Below, in pieces: positions 18,245 through 26,861 of a stretch of DNA of 64,000 bases (its first letter is position 1; each line of letters begins with the position of its first letter). Origin of the DNA: Methylomicrobium lacus_A (GTDB lineage: Bacteria; Pseudomonadota; Gammaproteobacteria; Methylococcales; Methylomonadaceae); NCBI RefSeq assembly GCF_041897535.1, contig NZ_CP169217.1:806001-870000 (forward strand), given 5' to 3'. The position numbers and the translations under genes are program-made. A model generated the notes under the pieces. It ran no database searches. It saw nothing but the letters and a program-made list of their open reading frames with translations, and was not told the DNA's origin.

Positions 18245-20068
18245 TTATTGCCGGTGCTGCGGCTGCAAAGCGCTTTGAATCTGCTTGACTGCCGCATCGA
18301 TCTTCAAGTCCAGCAGAATATGCCCCAAAACCGGACTCGCCTTGCCGGCATCGCCGTCCGCGCCCACCGACGCAAAATCGGCGCCGCTATGATCCTCCTT
18401 AAACGGGCTTCTGACTCCCGCCGGCTGCACGAACATCAATTCGGACGTATCCCGGATGCCGGCATGACCGCCAATCTGGAGAGGTGTAAAATTCTGCGCC
18501 GCCAAATACGCGAGCTGCCCGTTATGCTGATAATAATCATCGACCTGGAGCACGCGGACACCCGCATCCCGCCATAAATGCGTCAACCGTTCGGCCACGC
18601 GCTGTTGCGCGGCTTGGTTGCCGCCGCTGTCGCCAACCAGCGCGATCACTTTAAACCCGTGCTGCTTCAAACTTTCCGCGGTAGCCTCCAACACCGCCTC
18701 GAACGTCGCTTCGGAGACCGAAAGCGTCCCCGCAAATTTCATATGGCCGTCCGGCGGCGAAATCTTCCCTTCCGGCACATAGGCCACGACCGGCGCAACC
18801 AGCGCATGGCCCAGTTTCTCGGCTATTTTGCCGGCGCTGTACTTGACGATATAGTTGTGCTTTCCGAGTATCGCATGCGGACCGTTTTGCTCGGTGCCGC
18901 CGGTCGGCACGATAGCGGTTGTCGATCCTGCCTGAAGCGCAGCGCGGACCTCTTGCCAGGTCATATCTTCGAGATAAACCCCAGCGGGCGCCTGCGCCAG
19001 CGCTTTACCGCCGTTATTCCAGTAAACCGCAGGCACGACCACGGCCAGAAAGACCAGTACCGACACATAGCGCCTCGGTTGCTGCAACATAGTCATGCGG
19101 AAATTTTGCGCCAGATTGACAAAGGGCATCAGATAAAGGCTCCAGAAGGTAGAGAATTTTTCATTTTCCTCGGGTCCGAGGCCGAATGTCAGCGTTTCCT
19201 TTGCCTTCGGGACATACAAGGTGCCGAACAAGGCGTCCCAAAACGCAAAGGTAAAGCCCATATTCTTATCGAAATGCCGCGGCGCGGCGCTGTGATGAAT
19301 CTGATGCTGGGCCGGGCTGATCGCAATCCGGCTCAACACCGGTCCCCAACTCCACCAAATATGCGAATGCCGCAAATTGTAACCCAGCAGATAAAACAGG
19401 ATCAGGACGATATCGGTTCCGCCGACATGGTAAATAAAGACCGGATCCTTGCTAAAAAAAGACAGGCAGCCAAGCGCCGCGCCAGACAATAAGCCGACCA
19501 TGGCAAAGGCCAACAGATTATCGACCGGATGCATTCTATAGACGGTGATCGGCGTCATCACCTCGGCGGAATGATGAACCTTATGAAACTCCCACAACCA
19601 AGGGACCTTATGTTGCAGATAATGGCTGAAAAACAAGGCAAAATCCGCAACCAGCGCCAATACTACGGTAGCCAGCCCCCCTCCGAATTCTCCTCGCCAC
19701 CGCCCGTTAAAATCGGCCAGCCATCCGTTTAAGCCGGTTTCAACTCGATGGGAAACGACAAATGTCAGCGAGGAAAACAGCCCCGCGACGAAGGCGGTCT
19801 GCAACAGCATACCCGTATAGAAATACAAGTAGTCGTTGACGGCGGAGCGGTGAAAAACAATATCTTTGGGAAAAATAAAATTTAGAGTGCCAATCCCCGC
19901 CTTTTGATAATCCTGCTGATGCGTAAGGTACAAAAAAAAAGCTATCGTGAATGAGACCAGCAGATAAATCCAATAAAGCCTATCGCTAGTTGCTAAAAAC
20001 AACGCAAATGGAGAACCCAAGAACTTGGCCAGTTCCCATACCGACTCGGAATGAGCAGATAAACTCAT
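18245..20068 (-). CDS. Sterol desaturase/fatty acid hydroxylase fused to a creatininase-like domain
   Basis: 607 residues with two enzymes in one chain. The first 330 or so contain about five membrane helices and the di-iron histidine clusters of the fatty acid hydroxylase superfamily: HYLQH, HKVHH, the NLRHSH element and HQIHH. After another hydrophobic segment (VLVFLAVVVPAVYWN), the C-terminal 230 residues are creatininase-like: VPTGGTEQNGPHAILGKHN, where the usual GTD metal ligand is GKH, then LVGDSGGNQAAQ and GGHAGIRDTSELM. The hydroxylase half would act on a membrane lipid; the second half would be a hydrolase on the far side of the last helix. Convergent with the RND operon, with a 5-base gap. 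Confidence 0.85.
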   Translation of the reverse strand: MSLSAHSESVWELAKFLGSPFALFLATSDRLYWIYLLVSFTIAFFLYLTHQQDYQKAGIGTLNFIFPKDIVFHRSAVNDYLYFYTGMLLQTAFVAGLFSSLTFVVSHRVETGLNGWLADFNGRWRGEFGGGLATVVLALVADFALFFSHYLQHKVPWLWEFHKVHHSAEVMTPITVYRMHPVDNLLAFAMVGLLSGAALGCLSFFSKDPVFIYHVGGTDIVLILFYLLGYNLRHSHIWWSWGPVLSRIAISPAQHQIHHSAAPRHFDKNMGFTFAFWDALFGTLYVPKAKETLTFGLGPEENEKFSTFWSLYLMPFVNLAQNFRMTMLQQPRRYVSVLVFLAVVVPAVYWNNGGKALAQAPAGVYLEDMTWQEVRAALQAGSTTAIVPTGGTEQNGPHAILGKHNYIVKYSAGKIAEKLGHALVAPVVAYVPEGKISPPDGHMKFAGTLSVSEATFEAVLEATAESLKQHGFKVIALVGDSGGNQAAQQRVAERLTHLWRDAGVRVLQVDDYYQHNGQLAYLAAQNFTPLQIGGHAGIRDTSELMFVQPAGVRSPFKEDHSGADFASVGADGDAGKASPVLGHILLDLKIDAAVKQIQSALQPQHRQ

Positions 20069-20266
20069 AGGCTATGCGTGGAGATTAAAGAAAACATGGT
20101 TAAATTATAATACTCATCGCCATTCCGACAAGGATGGCCGATTGACATTGCCCCAAAGGGCAATGTACAAGGTGGCTTAAAATATGGCAAAGTGGGATTA
20201 AGACAGTCAAGTACAAGCAACACCTTGACTTGGCTCTGAAAAACCCATGCAAATCGAACACGCCAA

Positions 20267-20692
20267 ATGCCCATTCATAAATTTCCGGTCAAATTACTTC
20301 CGGTGAGGTTCATTCTGTTTGTCATCGTAGGACTGATAGGTAGCGGCTTTCATCTGTTGACATTATGGATATTTCATCTAATTTTAAGTTTACAGTTTAT
20401 CTCGGCCCAGGCCATCGCCATCGTCGTTGCGATGACCGGCAACTACTTTATCAACAATAACTTCACTTTTCGGGACAAACGCATCAGAGGCATCAAGCTC
20501 CTGTCCGGTTTGTTCAGTTTTTACCTGGTTTGCTCGGTTGGCGCGGTGATCAGTATGGCCACTTCCTATTGGCTTTATCACCCGCAACAAAATAACTGGA
20601 TACTGGCGGCAATGGCCGGAGCGATTGCCGGTTCGCTGTGGAATTATTACTTTTCATCGCTGCTGACTTGGAAAGACAGGAAAACCCTATAA
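20267..20692 (+). CDS. GtrA-family membrane protein
   Basis: 141 residues with four membrane helices (RFILFVIVGLIGSGFHLLTL, AQAIAIVVAMTGNYFINNNF, LFSFYLVCSVGAVISMATSY, ILAAMAGAIAGSLWNYYFSS). The NYFINNNFTFRD motif is characteristic of GtrA, a family thought to help flip or present polyprenyl-linked sugars. It is followed by a GtrB-like glycosyltransferase, the usual pairing. Confidence 0.9.
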   Translation: MPIHKFPVKLLPVRFILFVIVGLIGSGFHLLTLWIFHLILSLQFISAQAIAIVVAMTGNYFINNNFTFRDKRIRGIKLLSGLFSFYLVCSVGAVISMATSYWLYHPQQNNWILAAMAGAIAGSLWNYYFSSLLTWKDRKTL

Positions 20693-20753
20693 CGGCACTG
20701 CATGAAATCCCGCATGCCATCCCCAACGACGCATTAATAATGGGTTATTAGCT

Positions 20754-21677
20754 ATGATTTCGATCGTCTGTCCATTCTACAACGAAGAAAAAATGGTTTC
20801 GATTTTTTTTACCGAACTGTTTAAAACCGTTGGCGCAATCCATGATGAAATAGAAATCATCTGCATCAACGACGGCAGCACCGATCAAACCTTGCAAAAA
20901 CTGATCGCGCAAAAAAATGCGGCGCCCAAGCATCTCAGCATTCGCATCATCGATTTTTCGCGGAACTTCGGCAAGGAAGCCGCCCTCACGGCGGGGGTGG
21001 AGCATGCCCGCGGAGACGCCGTCATACCGATAGACACCGACCTCCAGGACCCGCCCGAACTGATCAACGCCTTGATTGCCAAATGGAAAGAAGGCTATGA
21101 AGTGGTATTGGCAAAGCGCTGCGACCGCACCTCCGACACCTGGCTGAAAAGAAAAACCGCGAAATGGTTTTATCGCTTGCACAATTCGATTTCCCACCCG
21201 CCGATCCCCGAAGACGTAGGCGATTTCAGATTGCTCAGCCGCGCCGCCGTTGACGCCTTAAAAAAGCTGCCGGAACGCGAACGCTTCATGAAAGGCTTGT
21301 TTACCTGGGTCGGATTCAAAACGGCGAAGATCGAATATGTGCGTTTGAGCCGAAAAGCCGGCGACACCAAGTTTCCTTGGCTCAAACTGTGGAACTTTGC
21401 CCTGGACGGCATTACCAGTTTTAGCACAGTTCCCTTAAGGATATGGAGCTATTTGGGGTTTTTCATTTCATTATTTTCCTTTGCCTACGGCAGCGCCATC
21501 ATCGTCCGCACCCTGGTACAAGGCGTCGATATTCCAGGCTATGCTTCGCTGATAGTGATCATTCTTTTTCTTGGCGGTTTGCAATTAGTCGGGATAGGTG
21601 TGCTGGGCGAATACCTGGGACGAATCTATATGGAAACCAAAAACAGACCGATTTACATCATTCGCCAAGAGCTTTAA
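20754..21677 (+). CDS. Polyprenyl-phosphate glycosyltransferase, family 2 (GtrB-like)
   Basis: 307 residues. The cytosolic GT-A domain starts at once (SIVCPFYNEEKMV) and includes ICINDGSTDQTL and the metal/nucleotide site PIDTDLQDPPEL. The C-terminal part has two membrane helices (about residues 230-255 and 262-285) and ends facing the cytoplasm. Such enzymes move a sugar from a nucleotide donor to undecaprenyl phosphate. With GtrA upstream, this pair probably decorates a surface glycan or lipid. The acceptor is unknown. Confidence 0.9.
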   Translation: MISIVCPFYNEEKMVSIFFTELFKTVGAIHDEIEIICINDGSTDQTLQKLIAQKNAAPKHLSIRIIDFSRNFGKEAALTAGVEHARGDAVIPIDTDLQDPPELINALIAKWKEGYEVVLAKRCDRTSDTWLKRKTAKWFYRLHNSISHPPIPEDVGDFRLLSRAAVDALKKLPERERFMKGLFTWVGFKTAKIEYVRLSRKAGDTKFPWLKLWNFALDGITSFSTVPLRIWSYLGFFISLFSFAYGSAIIVRTLVQGVDIPGYASLIVIILFLGGLQLVGIGVLGEYLGRIYMETKNRPIYIIRQEL

Positions 21678-21757
21678 CATGAGCATAAGAACTTGTACCC
21701 TGAGCACCGAAACCGTGCGTCACCACAACCTGCCTTGCGGAACTGAGTGAGTCAATT

Positions 21758-22480
21758 ATGGATGTCAAAGAAGACCAGATATTAGGGGCGTCCGTCAATA
21801 CGCATTGGTACTATGTCTCTAAAAGCAAAGCAATTCAAATGCTGTTGCGCTCACTCTCGGAAGGAAACGTACTGGACGTCGGAGCCGGATCCGGCGTATT
21901 TTCCAAATTGTTGCTGGAAACCGATTTGGCGGCTTCGGCCCGTTGTGTCGATACGGCCTACCCTTTCGACGAAAAATCGGAAATACATCACAATAAGACT
22001 ATCTCTTTCGTAAAATCGGTTGAAAATATTGACGAAACAGTGATCTTGATGATTGACGTGCTGGAGCATATAGAGGATGACCATGCTTTTTTAAAACATT
22101 ATGTCGACCGGATACCCGATGGAAGCTATGTCCTGATGTCCGTCCCTGCTTTCAGATTTCTCTGGTCGGGCCATGATATTTTTTTAGAACACAAACGCCG
22201 CTATACACTCAGCGAACTCGAGACGTTAGCCAAGAATTCCGGCCTCAAGGTGATACGGGGCCGCTATTTCTTCGGCTTGCTGTTCCCGCTGATTGCTCTG
22301 ATTCGTCTTATCAATCGTCTGTTATTGAAAACCGGCAAATTATCCGCAAAAAGCGACTTAAAGCGATCGCCTGGATTTATCAATCAACTTCTTATCAACG
22401 TTCATAATTTTGAACTGAAAACCCTGTTTCACTTGAACAGAATGGCTGGGTTGACCGCATTCTGTCTAGCCCAAAAATAA
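21758..22480 (+). CDS. Class I SAM-dependent methyltransferase
   Basis: 240 residues with the SAM-binding motif I VLDVGAGSGVFSKLL and a downstream VILMIDVLEHIEDD, typical of UbiE/Methyltransf-11 type enzymes. A C-terminal hydrophobic stretch (FGLLFPLIALIRLINRLLLK) suggests membrane association. Its position after the GtrA/GtrB pair suggests methylation of a glycolipid or lipid-linked sugar, by inference. It ends 35 bases from the convergent DUF2079 gene. Confidence 0.85.
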   Translation: MDVKEDQILGASVNTHWYYVSKSKAIQMLLRSLSEGNVLDVGAGSGVFSKLLLETDLAASARCVDTAYPFDEKSEIHHNKTISFVKSVENIDETVILMIDVLEHIEDDHAFLKHYVDRIPDGSYVLMSVPAFRFLWSGHDIFLEHKRRYTLSELETLAKNSGLKVIRGRYFFGLLFPLIALIRLINRLLLKTGKLSAKSDLKRSPGFINQLLINVHNFELKTLFHLNRMAGLTAFCLAQK

Positions 22481-22514
22481 TAGAGAGTCTATCGCTTACC
22501 AAGCGTTAAAGCCG

Positions 22515-24161
22515 TTATCTTTGTGCCCATCTGCATGCGTCACCTGTGATTGGATCACTTTGGCTATGCCAGCGGTTTGCGAGGCTTTTCAAGTGTTTTG
22601 CCAGTAAAAGTCGTTGCGAATCGGTTACCGCATCCGTGGTTTTGAGAAGAAGTAGCCAGGGCGGATTGAAATAACCGATGCGATAGACACCGCTGTCCAG
22701 AACGCACTGAATGGCGCTTAAGTAGTCGTTGGGCTGCATCAGCATGTAATGGCCAAAACGGATGGTATTTTCGTTTAAGGAGCCATCCGGATCTTCCAGT
22801 CTCAAGATGACCGCATCGGCTTTTGGAATGTTTTTAGGAAATATATAAATGGATTGTCGCTGTGAAAAATGCGAGCCTATGTTGGCTTGTGCGGACAACA
22901 CGGCTTGTGCCGGCAAGCGTTTTTGAAGCTCAGCAAGTTTGGGGTCTTTGGCCGGAATCAGGTTCAATTTCCAAAAACTGTCTTGGCCTAAGAGGTGCGG
23001 GAGGCAAAACGAAAAAAAGAGGACTGGCACGAAAGCCGCCAGAACAGCCGTTTGCTTTCCGATGCTTTGCGATACGGTACGGCAAAAAACCTGAAATCCG
23101 CGCATCCCAGCAATCAAAACAATGGGAATCAGAGCAACGGAATGGTAACTATTCATGCTGCGCTGCAAATCGAGTAAGGACAACGCATTTGCCGCGAAGT
23201 CGGCGGAGCCGATCAGGAGAATATCGAACCCGAGAAGCGGTAAAAACAATCCGTAAGGCAGTAACAAAAAAATGATGTACTGAAATCCCTCCATCTCTAA
23301 GAAAACTTTTTTCAAAATTTCTAGAGGCGAAGTCAGTAAATGCATGCAGATCTCGTCTAGGCTGCCGCCCAGCCAGTGGTAACGGTTAGCGGCCGCGTTT
23401 TGTGCGCTCATCATGACATGCGCCCCGGTGGGAGAAAATTTCGGAAAAGCATACTGAAACAGAATGACTGTATAAAGAGCCCCTAATCCGACCAGGAACA
23501 ACGATTTTTTAATATCTTTATTGACAATAAAATAAGACAGTCCTAAGCATATCGTCAGAATACCGAATTGTTCCTGGCATGACAGCACGATTAACACGCA
23601 CGACAAAAGCCTTCTAAAATCATTTGCCAACAGAAAATAAAGACTCCAGGCGATGAACGGCGTTGCCGCAGTCACGGGATGAAAGTCCCATTGGGCGGCG
23701 CTGAGCACAAAAGGATTGAGCAGAAACCCCAGTGCCCAGGAAAAAGACTGCCAATGCGTATAACCGAGTCTTAACCCGGTTTTGTAGATCGGCAGCGCCG
23801 TCGATGCGATCGCGAGTGACTGCGTCAATATCAGCCATTCCGGTCCCGGATAAATTTTATAGAGGAGCGCATAGAGGTAAAGCCATGGATGAAAATGGAC
23901 GCCGAACCAATGATAGGGTTCAGAGGAGCCCATGGTCACCATTGGCGCGCCGTTGTTTAGAATGCTCCAAATGGCCTGACTGAAGGCGCCGGTATCATTG
24001 ATGGAAGTCTTAAAGCTCCAGTGCCGATCAATGCCCAGCAGCAGCATGCCAAGAAAATACACGCTACTGCAAATTTGGAGGGCCCGATAAGCAGTTTTGG
24101 ATCGCTCGGCAATAGTTGCTGTTGCTTGCAAATTGAAATTTTGCTGTGTTTTATAATTCAC
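22515..24161 (-). CDS. DUF2079 multi-span membrane protein
   Basis: 548 residues with roughly ten to twelve hydrophobic helices and the DUF2079 pattern early in the chain: SINDTGAFSQAIWSILNNG, then HWFGVHFHPWLYLYALLYKI and SAAQWDFHPVTAATPFIAW. The family resembles GT-C glycosyltransferases such as the PMT/ArnT group, with acidic residues in the first periplasmic loop, so a lipid-linked sugar transferase role is plausible. Convergent with the methyltransferase gene, whose neighbours also handle glycans. Confidence 0.8.
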   Translation of the reverse strand: MNYKTQQNFNLQATATIAERSKTAYRALQICSSVYFLGMLLLGIDRHWSFKTSINDTGAFSQAIWSILNNGAPMVTMGSSEPYHWFGVHFHPWLYLYALLYKIYPGPEWLILTQSLAIASTALPIYKTGLRLGYTHWQSFSWALGFLLNPFVLSAAQWDFHPVTAATPFIAWSLYFLLANDFRRLLSCVLIVLSCQEQFGILTICLGLSYFIVNKDIKKSLFLVGLGALYTVILFQYAFPKFSPTGAHVMMSAQNAAANRYHWLGGSLDEICMHLLTSPLEILKKVFLEMEGFQYIIFLLLPYGLFLPLLGFDILLIGSADFAANALSLLDLQRSMNSYHSVALIPIVLIAGMRGFQVFCRTVSQSIGKQTAVLAAFVPVLFFSFCLPHLLGQDSFWKLNLIPAKDPKLAELQKRLPAQAVLSAQANIGSHFSQRQSIYIFPKNIPKADAVILRLEDPDGSLNENTIRFGHYMLMQPNDYLSAIQCVLDSGVYRIGYFNPPWLLLLKTTDAVTDSQRLLLAKHLKSLANRWHSQSDPITGDACRWAQR

Positions 24162-24613
24162 ACTGCGCCCCGCTCAAAGTGATGTTGCAATTTTCCTCTC
24201 CCCATGGCGGAGTTACCGTAACAATCTTCAACTGGGATAAGGCAGCCCACCCTGGCACACGGGAAGCGAGGCATCTTGTAGCTCAAAAGCCCCAATGCCT
24301 CAAAACCAAATCGAGGCTACACTGAATTTCATCTCTTGGATCGTTGCTTGTACTGTATGAATTCATGAGCGTCGATTCTTGAAATTGCTGAAATTCATCG
24401 ATTTAAAGCCTCGAAAAGTTGGTCACTACTGTTTTAGTCGACGCTCCTTGAAGCCCATTATTGTAAATTGGATATGACTTCAAAATTGGATTACTCTATA
24501 GATTAGCAGTATCGGTGCCACTTATTTTAATTTTGGAATAACAAAAACTAACATGAGCACCTGATGCCTGTCTCTTGCTGCCGTGCTTCCATTGCTTTGC
24601 CTTGACAGCACGC
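24162..24613. other. Intergenic stretch, no gene seen
   Basis: AT-richer than its neighbours, with short stops in all frames. I see no convincing coding frame, hairpin terminator or repeat. It precedes the IS66 insertion point. Confidence 0.5.
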
Positions 24614-24621
24614 CATTAGAC
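24614..24621. repeat. IS66 target-site duplication, left
   Basis: CATTAGAC, identical to 26137-26144. IS66 elements generate 8-bp duplications. Confidence 0.9.
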
Positions 24622-26136
24622 GTAACCGTTCACGCCCCCGAAGCCGAAGGCAAGCAAGCTAAAGCTGGGAATGGCAACCGGAAGGAGACATGCCCCTCCA
24701 TCACCCCTTGCCAGCAAACCGTCCGCAGGGTCTGATAGACATTGACCTTGAGCCGCTTGCACGTCTCAATCAGGGACAACATCATCGGCCGAAACTGATT
24801 GCCCCGATGTGATTGCGTGAAGAAGCTGATTTTCCGCCAAATGACATACGGTCGCAGACTTTGCTCCGCAGCGTTGTTCGTCATCGGCACGCCTTGATAT
24901 TTCAAAAACGTCCACAGCCGTGGGCTGTCGCGCAAAAGCTTGCGACAGGCGTGGCCGGTGCGCGTATCGCCATGGGTCGTTGCGGTGCGTTCCAGGGTGG
25001 CTTGAAAATGTTGGCGTAAGCGCTGCAAACGCCTTCGGTACAGCAAGGATTGGCAACCGCTGTGCTGCCAGCGCTTGCCGCAGTGCACCACCAGGCGGGC
25101 CAGGCGCAACAGGTAAGTGCCGTCTTCCCCGGCTTGTCCCGAACGTCCGGAGATTTTCTCCAGGTTGCGGATGATGTGTGCCCAGCAGTACTGATGCCGG
25201 TCGGCGTCATAATCGTTGTAAGCGCCGTGCCGGTCGGTGACCAGAATGCCGTCGAAATCGCCCAACAGTTCCCGGGCCGCCTGTTTGCCGCGCGAATAAT
25301 GGGTCATAAAATAAGCCGCCTGCGGCGTGCTCAAGGACCACAGCCAGTAGCGGCTCTTCCCGCGAAAATGGCTGGTTTCATCGGCGTGAGCCACGCCTGC
25401 ATCACGCACCTGGTCGCCAATCTGTTGGTAGACGGGCAACAGCCAGTCGATCACCGGCGCTTGGGCTTCGCTGATCGCGCCCAAGCTGAAATCCAGCTGC
25501 CACTGCTCCGCCAACAGGCTCTCGATTTGACGCAGACTCAAGTGGTATTGGCTGTTCAGCAGACTGATCCAGGCGATCAAGCCGGGGCCCATTTGCCCGC
25601 TCGGCACGTCGTCCGGCAAGGCCGCGCGATGACGCGCCTTGCACTGTCTGCAACACCCGCTATAGCAGCGGTGCTCGACCACTTGGTAACGCACTTCCGG
25701 CAAGTCGAAAACTTGATGTCGGCGATAGCCGTCCATGACGACCTCGCCGCCGCAAGCACACTGGCTCTGCGGATAATAATGTTCGATCCGATCCACCGCT
25801 GAGGCATCCAGCAAGGCGCGTTCGTGCTTGTCATGCCCCGGCTGCGCCCCTTTCGCGCGCCCGGTCGGTTTTTTCGACGGCCGTTCCGCGCGTTGCTTGG
25901 GGCTGTCTTGCGACGGCGGCGTGGAGGAGTTCTCCGAATGCGTATTGAGCTGTTCTTCCAGCTCCGCCTGCCGTTTTTGTAGCTCTGCCAGCAACTGCCA
26001 CAGCGCCGCAATGAGCTGCTGCGCTTCTTCGAGGTTCTGCGGCACGGGCGCCGGTTGACTGAGATCGATAACGAGTTTTGACATATCGCAATTTTCTAAC
26101 AAGCGGCCGGGCTTTGGCAAGGGCGTGAACGGTTAC
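24622..26136 (-). mobile_element. Complete IS66-family element, single-ORF type
   Basis: This 1515-bp element has perfect 16-bp terminal inverted repeats: GTAACCGTTCACGCCC at 24622-24637 and its exact reverse complement at 26121-26136. It is flanked by 8-bp direct duplications (CATTAGAC). The ends begin GTAA, as is typical of IS66. It carries only the large transposase and lacks tnpA and tnpB, so it belongs to the shorter ISBst12-like subgroup. Intact ends, coding frame and target duplication suggest a recent, potentially active insertion. Confidence 0.95.
24630..26081 (-). CDS. tnpC: IS66-family transposase
   Basis: About 483 residues from the ATG at 26081 (MSKLVIDLSQPAPVPQNLEE); a start at 26120 is possible. 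An N-terminal leucine-zipper/coiled-coil region (ALWQLLAELQKRQAELEEQL) is followed by a Ser/Pro-rich linker. Next comes the zinc-binding segment (CACGGEV, CCRQCKARHR), then the DDE_Tnp_IS66 catalytic domain (VAHADETSHFRGKSRYWLW, VTDRHGAYNDYD, QYCWAHIIRNLE) and AAEQSLRPYVIWRK near the C-terminus. The frame is intact. A diverged 3' fragment of a relative lies at 2481-2940. Confidence 0.95.
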   Translation of the reverse strand, partial: SKLVIDLSQPAPVPQNLEEAQQLIAALWQLLAELQKRQAELEEQLNTHSENSSTPPSQDSPKQRAERPSKKPTGRAKGAQPGHDKHERALLDASAVDRIEHYYPQSQCACGGEVVMDGYRRHQVFDLPEVRYQVVEHRCYSGCCRQCKARHRAALPDDVPSGQMGPGLIAWISLLNSQYHLSLRQIESLLAEQWQLDFSLGAISEAQAPVIDWLLPVYQQIGDQVRDAGVAHADETSHFRGKSRYWLWSLSTPQAAYFMTHYSRGKQAARELLGDFDGILVTDRHGAYNDYDADRHQYCWAHIIRNLEKISGRSGQAGEDGTYLLRLARLVVHCGKRWQHSGCQSLLYRRRLQRLRQHFQATLERTATTHGDTRTGHACRKLLRDSPRLWTFLKYQGVPMTNNAAEQSLRPYVIWRKISFFTQSHRGNQFRPMMLSLIETCKRLKVNVYQTLRTVCWQGVMEGHVSFRLPFPALACLPSASGA

Positions 26137-26144
26137 CATTAGAC
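26137..26144. repeat. IS66 target-site duplication, right
   Basis: CATTAGAC, matching 24614-24621 exactly. Confidence 0.9.
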
Positions 26145-26184
26145 TCATCTCGTTATACACAACTAGCCTGACATAGGGAGCCTG

Positions 26185-26487
26185 AAGGAAAAGCGCTACG
26201 AAACGGAGTTTTTGGAAGGAAAGCGGATATTGACAGCCTTCCATGAGCACGAAGCGGGGGGTGATCTTGATGTGTTCTACCTTGATGAAAGCGGTTTTAG
26301 CTCCCGTTCCTGCGTACCTTACGCCTGGCAACCCAAGGGCGAAACCTTGCGCCTACCCGCCAATGTGTCGGGCCGAACAAATGTCATCGGTTTCCTGAAC
26401 CGGAACAATGAAGCCTATTTCCACACGGTGGACGGCTCGGTCACACAAGGAGATCATGGAGGCGACCAACGTTTTCACTTAATATAA
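26185..26487 (+). mobile_element. IS630-family transposase remnant
   Basis: An open stretch encodes LKEKRYETEFLEGKRILTAF, then FYLDESGFSSRSCVPYAWQP and GRTNVIGFLNRNNEAYFH. This is the first half of the IS630 catalytic domain with its first Asp (DESGF). The N-terminal DNA-binding part and the last catalytic residues are missing. It differs from the IS630 at 1-1204. A relic beside the IS66 insertion, probably inactive. Confidence 0.8.
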
Positions 26488-26573
26488 ATCAATGGCTTAG
26501 TAATTTTTGTCGTGTGCAGAGGTCACAGTTGACGGACAACCTTCCGGAAACGTCAAAGCCCGCAATGCATAAA

Positions 26574-26842
26574 TGATTACATACCGCCAAACAACATCCG
26601 CCCAAACTCTAGCGCCAATATCACATTACCTTCGCCGACTATCTCACCTTGTTCATAGGCTTGTACAGCATTTTTATTACCCTGGAGCAATTCGCGAAAA
26701 ACATGACATGTCGTAGAAATATTACATTTCTATTTTTCTCTAGCCAATTATCAATCATGGCTGCCATCAAATTTTTCGGACGCCTTGGGACATATAGAGC
26801 TAATTCGCCAATATATATCCCAACGGGTTGAACTTTATGCAA
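26574..26842 (-). pseudogene. Decayed paralogue of the sulfotransferase-SCP2 gene
   Basis: Two minus-strand frames match separated parts of the protein at 28862-30070. First, ELALYVPRRPKNLMAAMIDN-WLEKNRN matches its LTPYVKKYPTNLVEAMLNIW-LDKTKK. One frame over, CHVFRELLQGNKNAVQAYEQ-GEIVGEGNVILALEFG matches its C-terminal YRVLCELISGKKSPVQAYEN-GEIIGGGNLIMALELG. About 200 residues between the two are gone and the frame is broken. So a second copy of the sulfotransferase-SCP2 gene once stood at the downstream end of this block. Confidence 0.75.
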
Positions 26843-26861
26843 TATTGATTAAATTTAGTCC

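Noticed and set aside
18578..19492. Plus-strand 304-codon open frame
   Set aside because: It is antisense to the sterol desaturase-creatininase gene, whose motifs are clear; the product has no family features.
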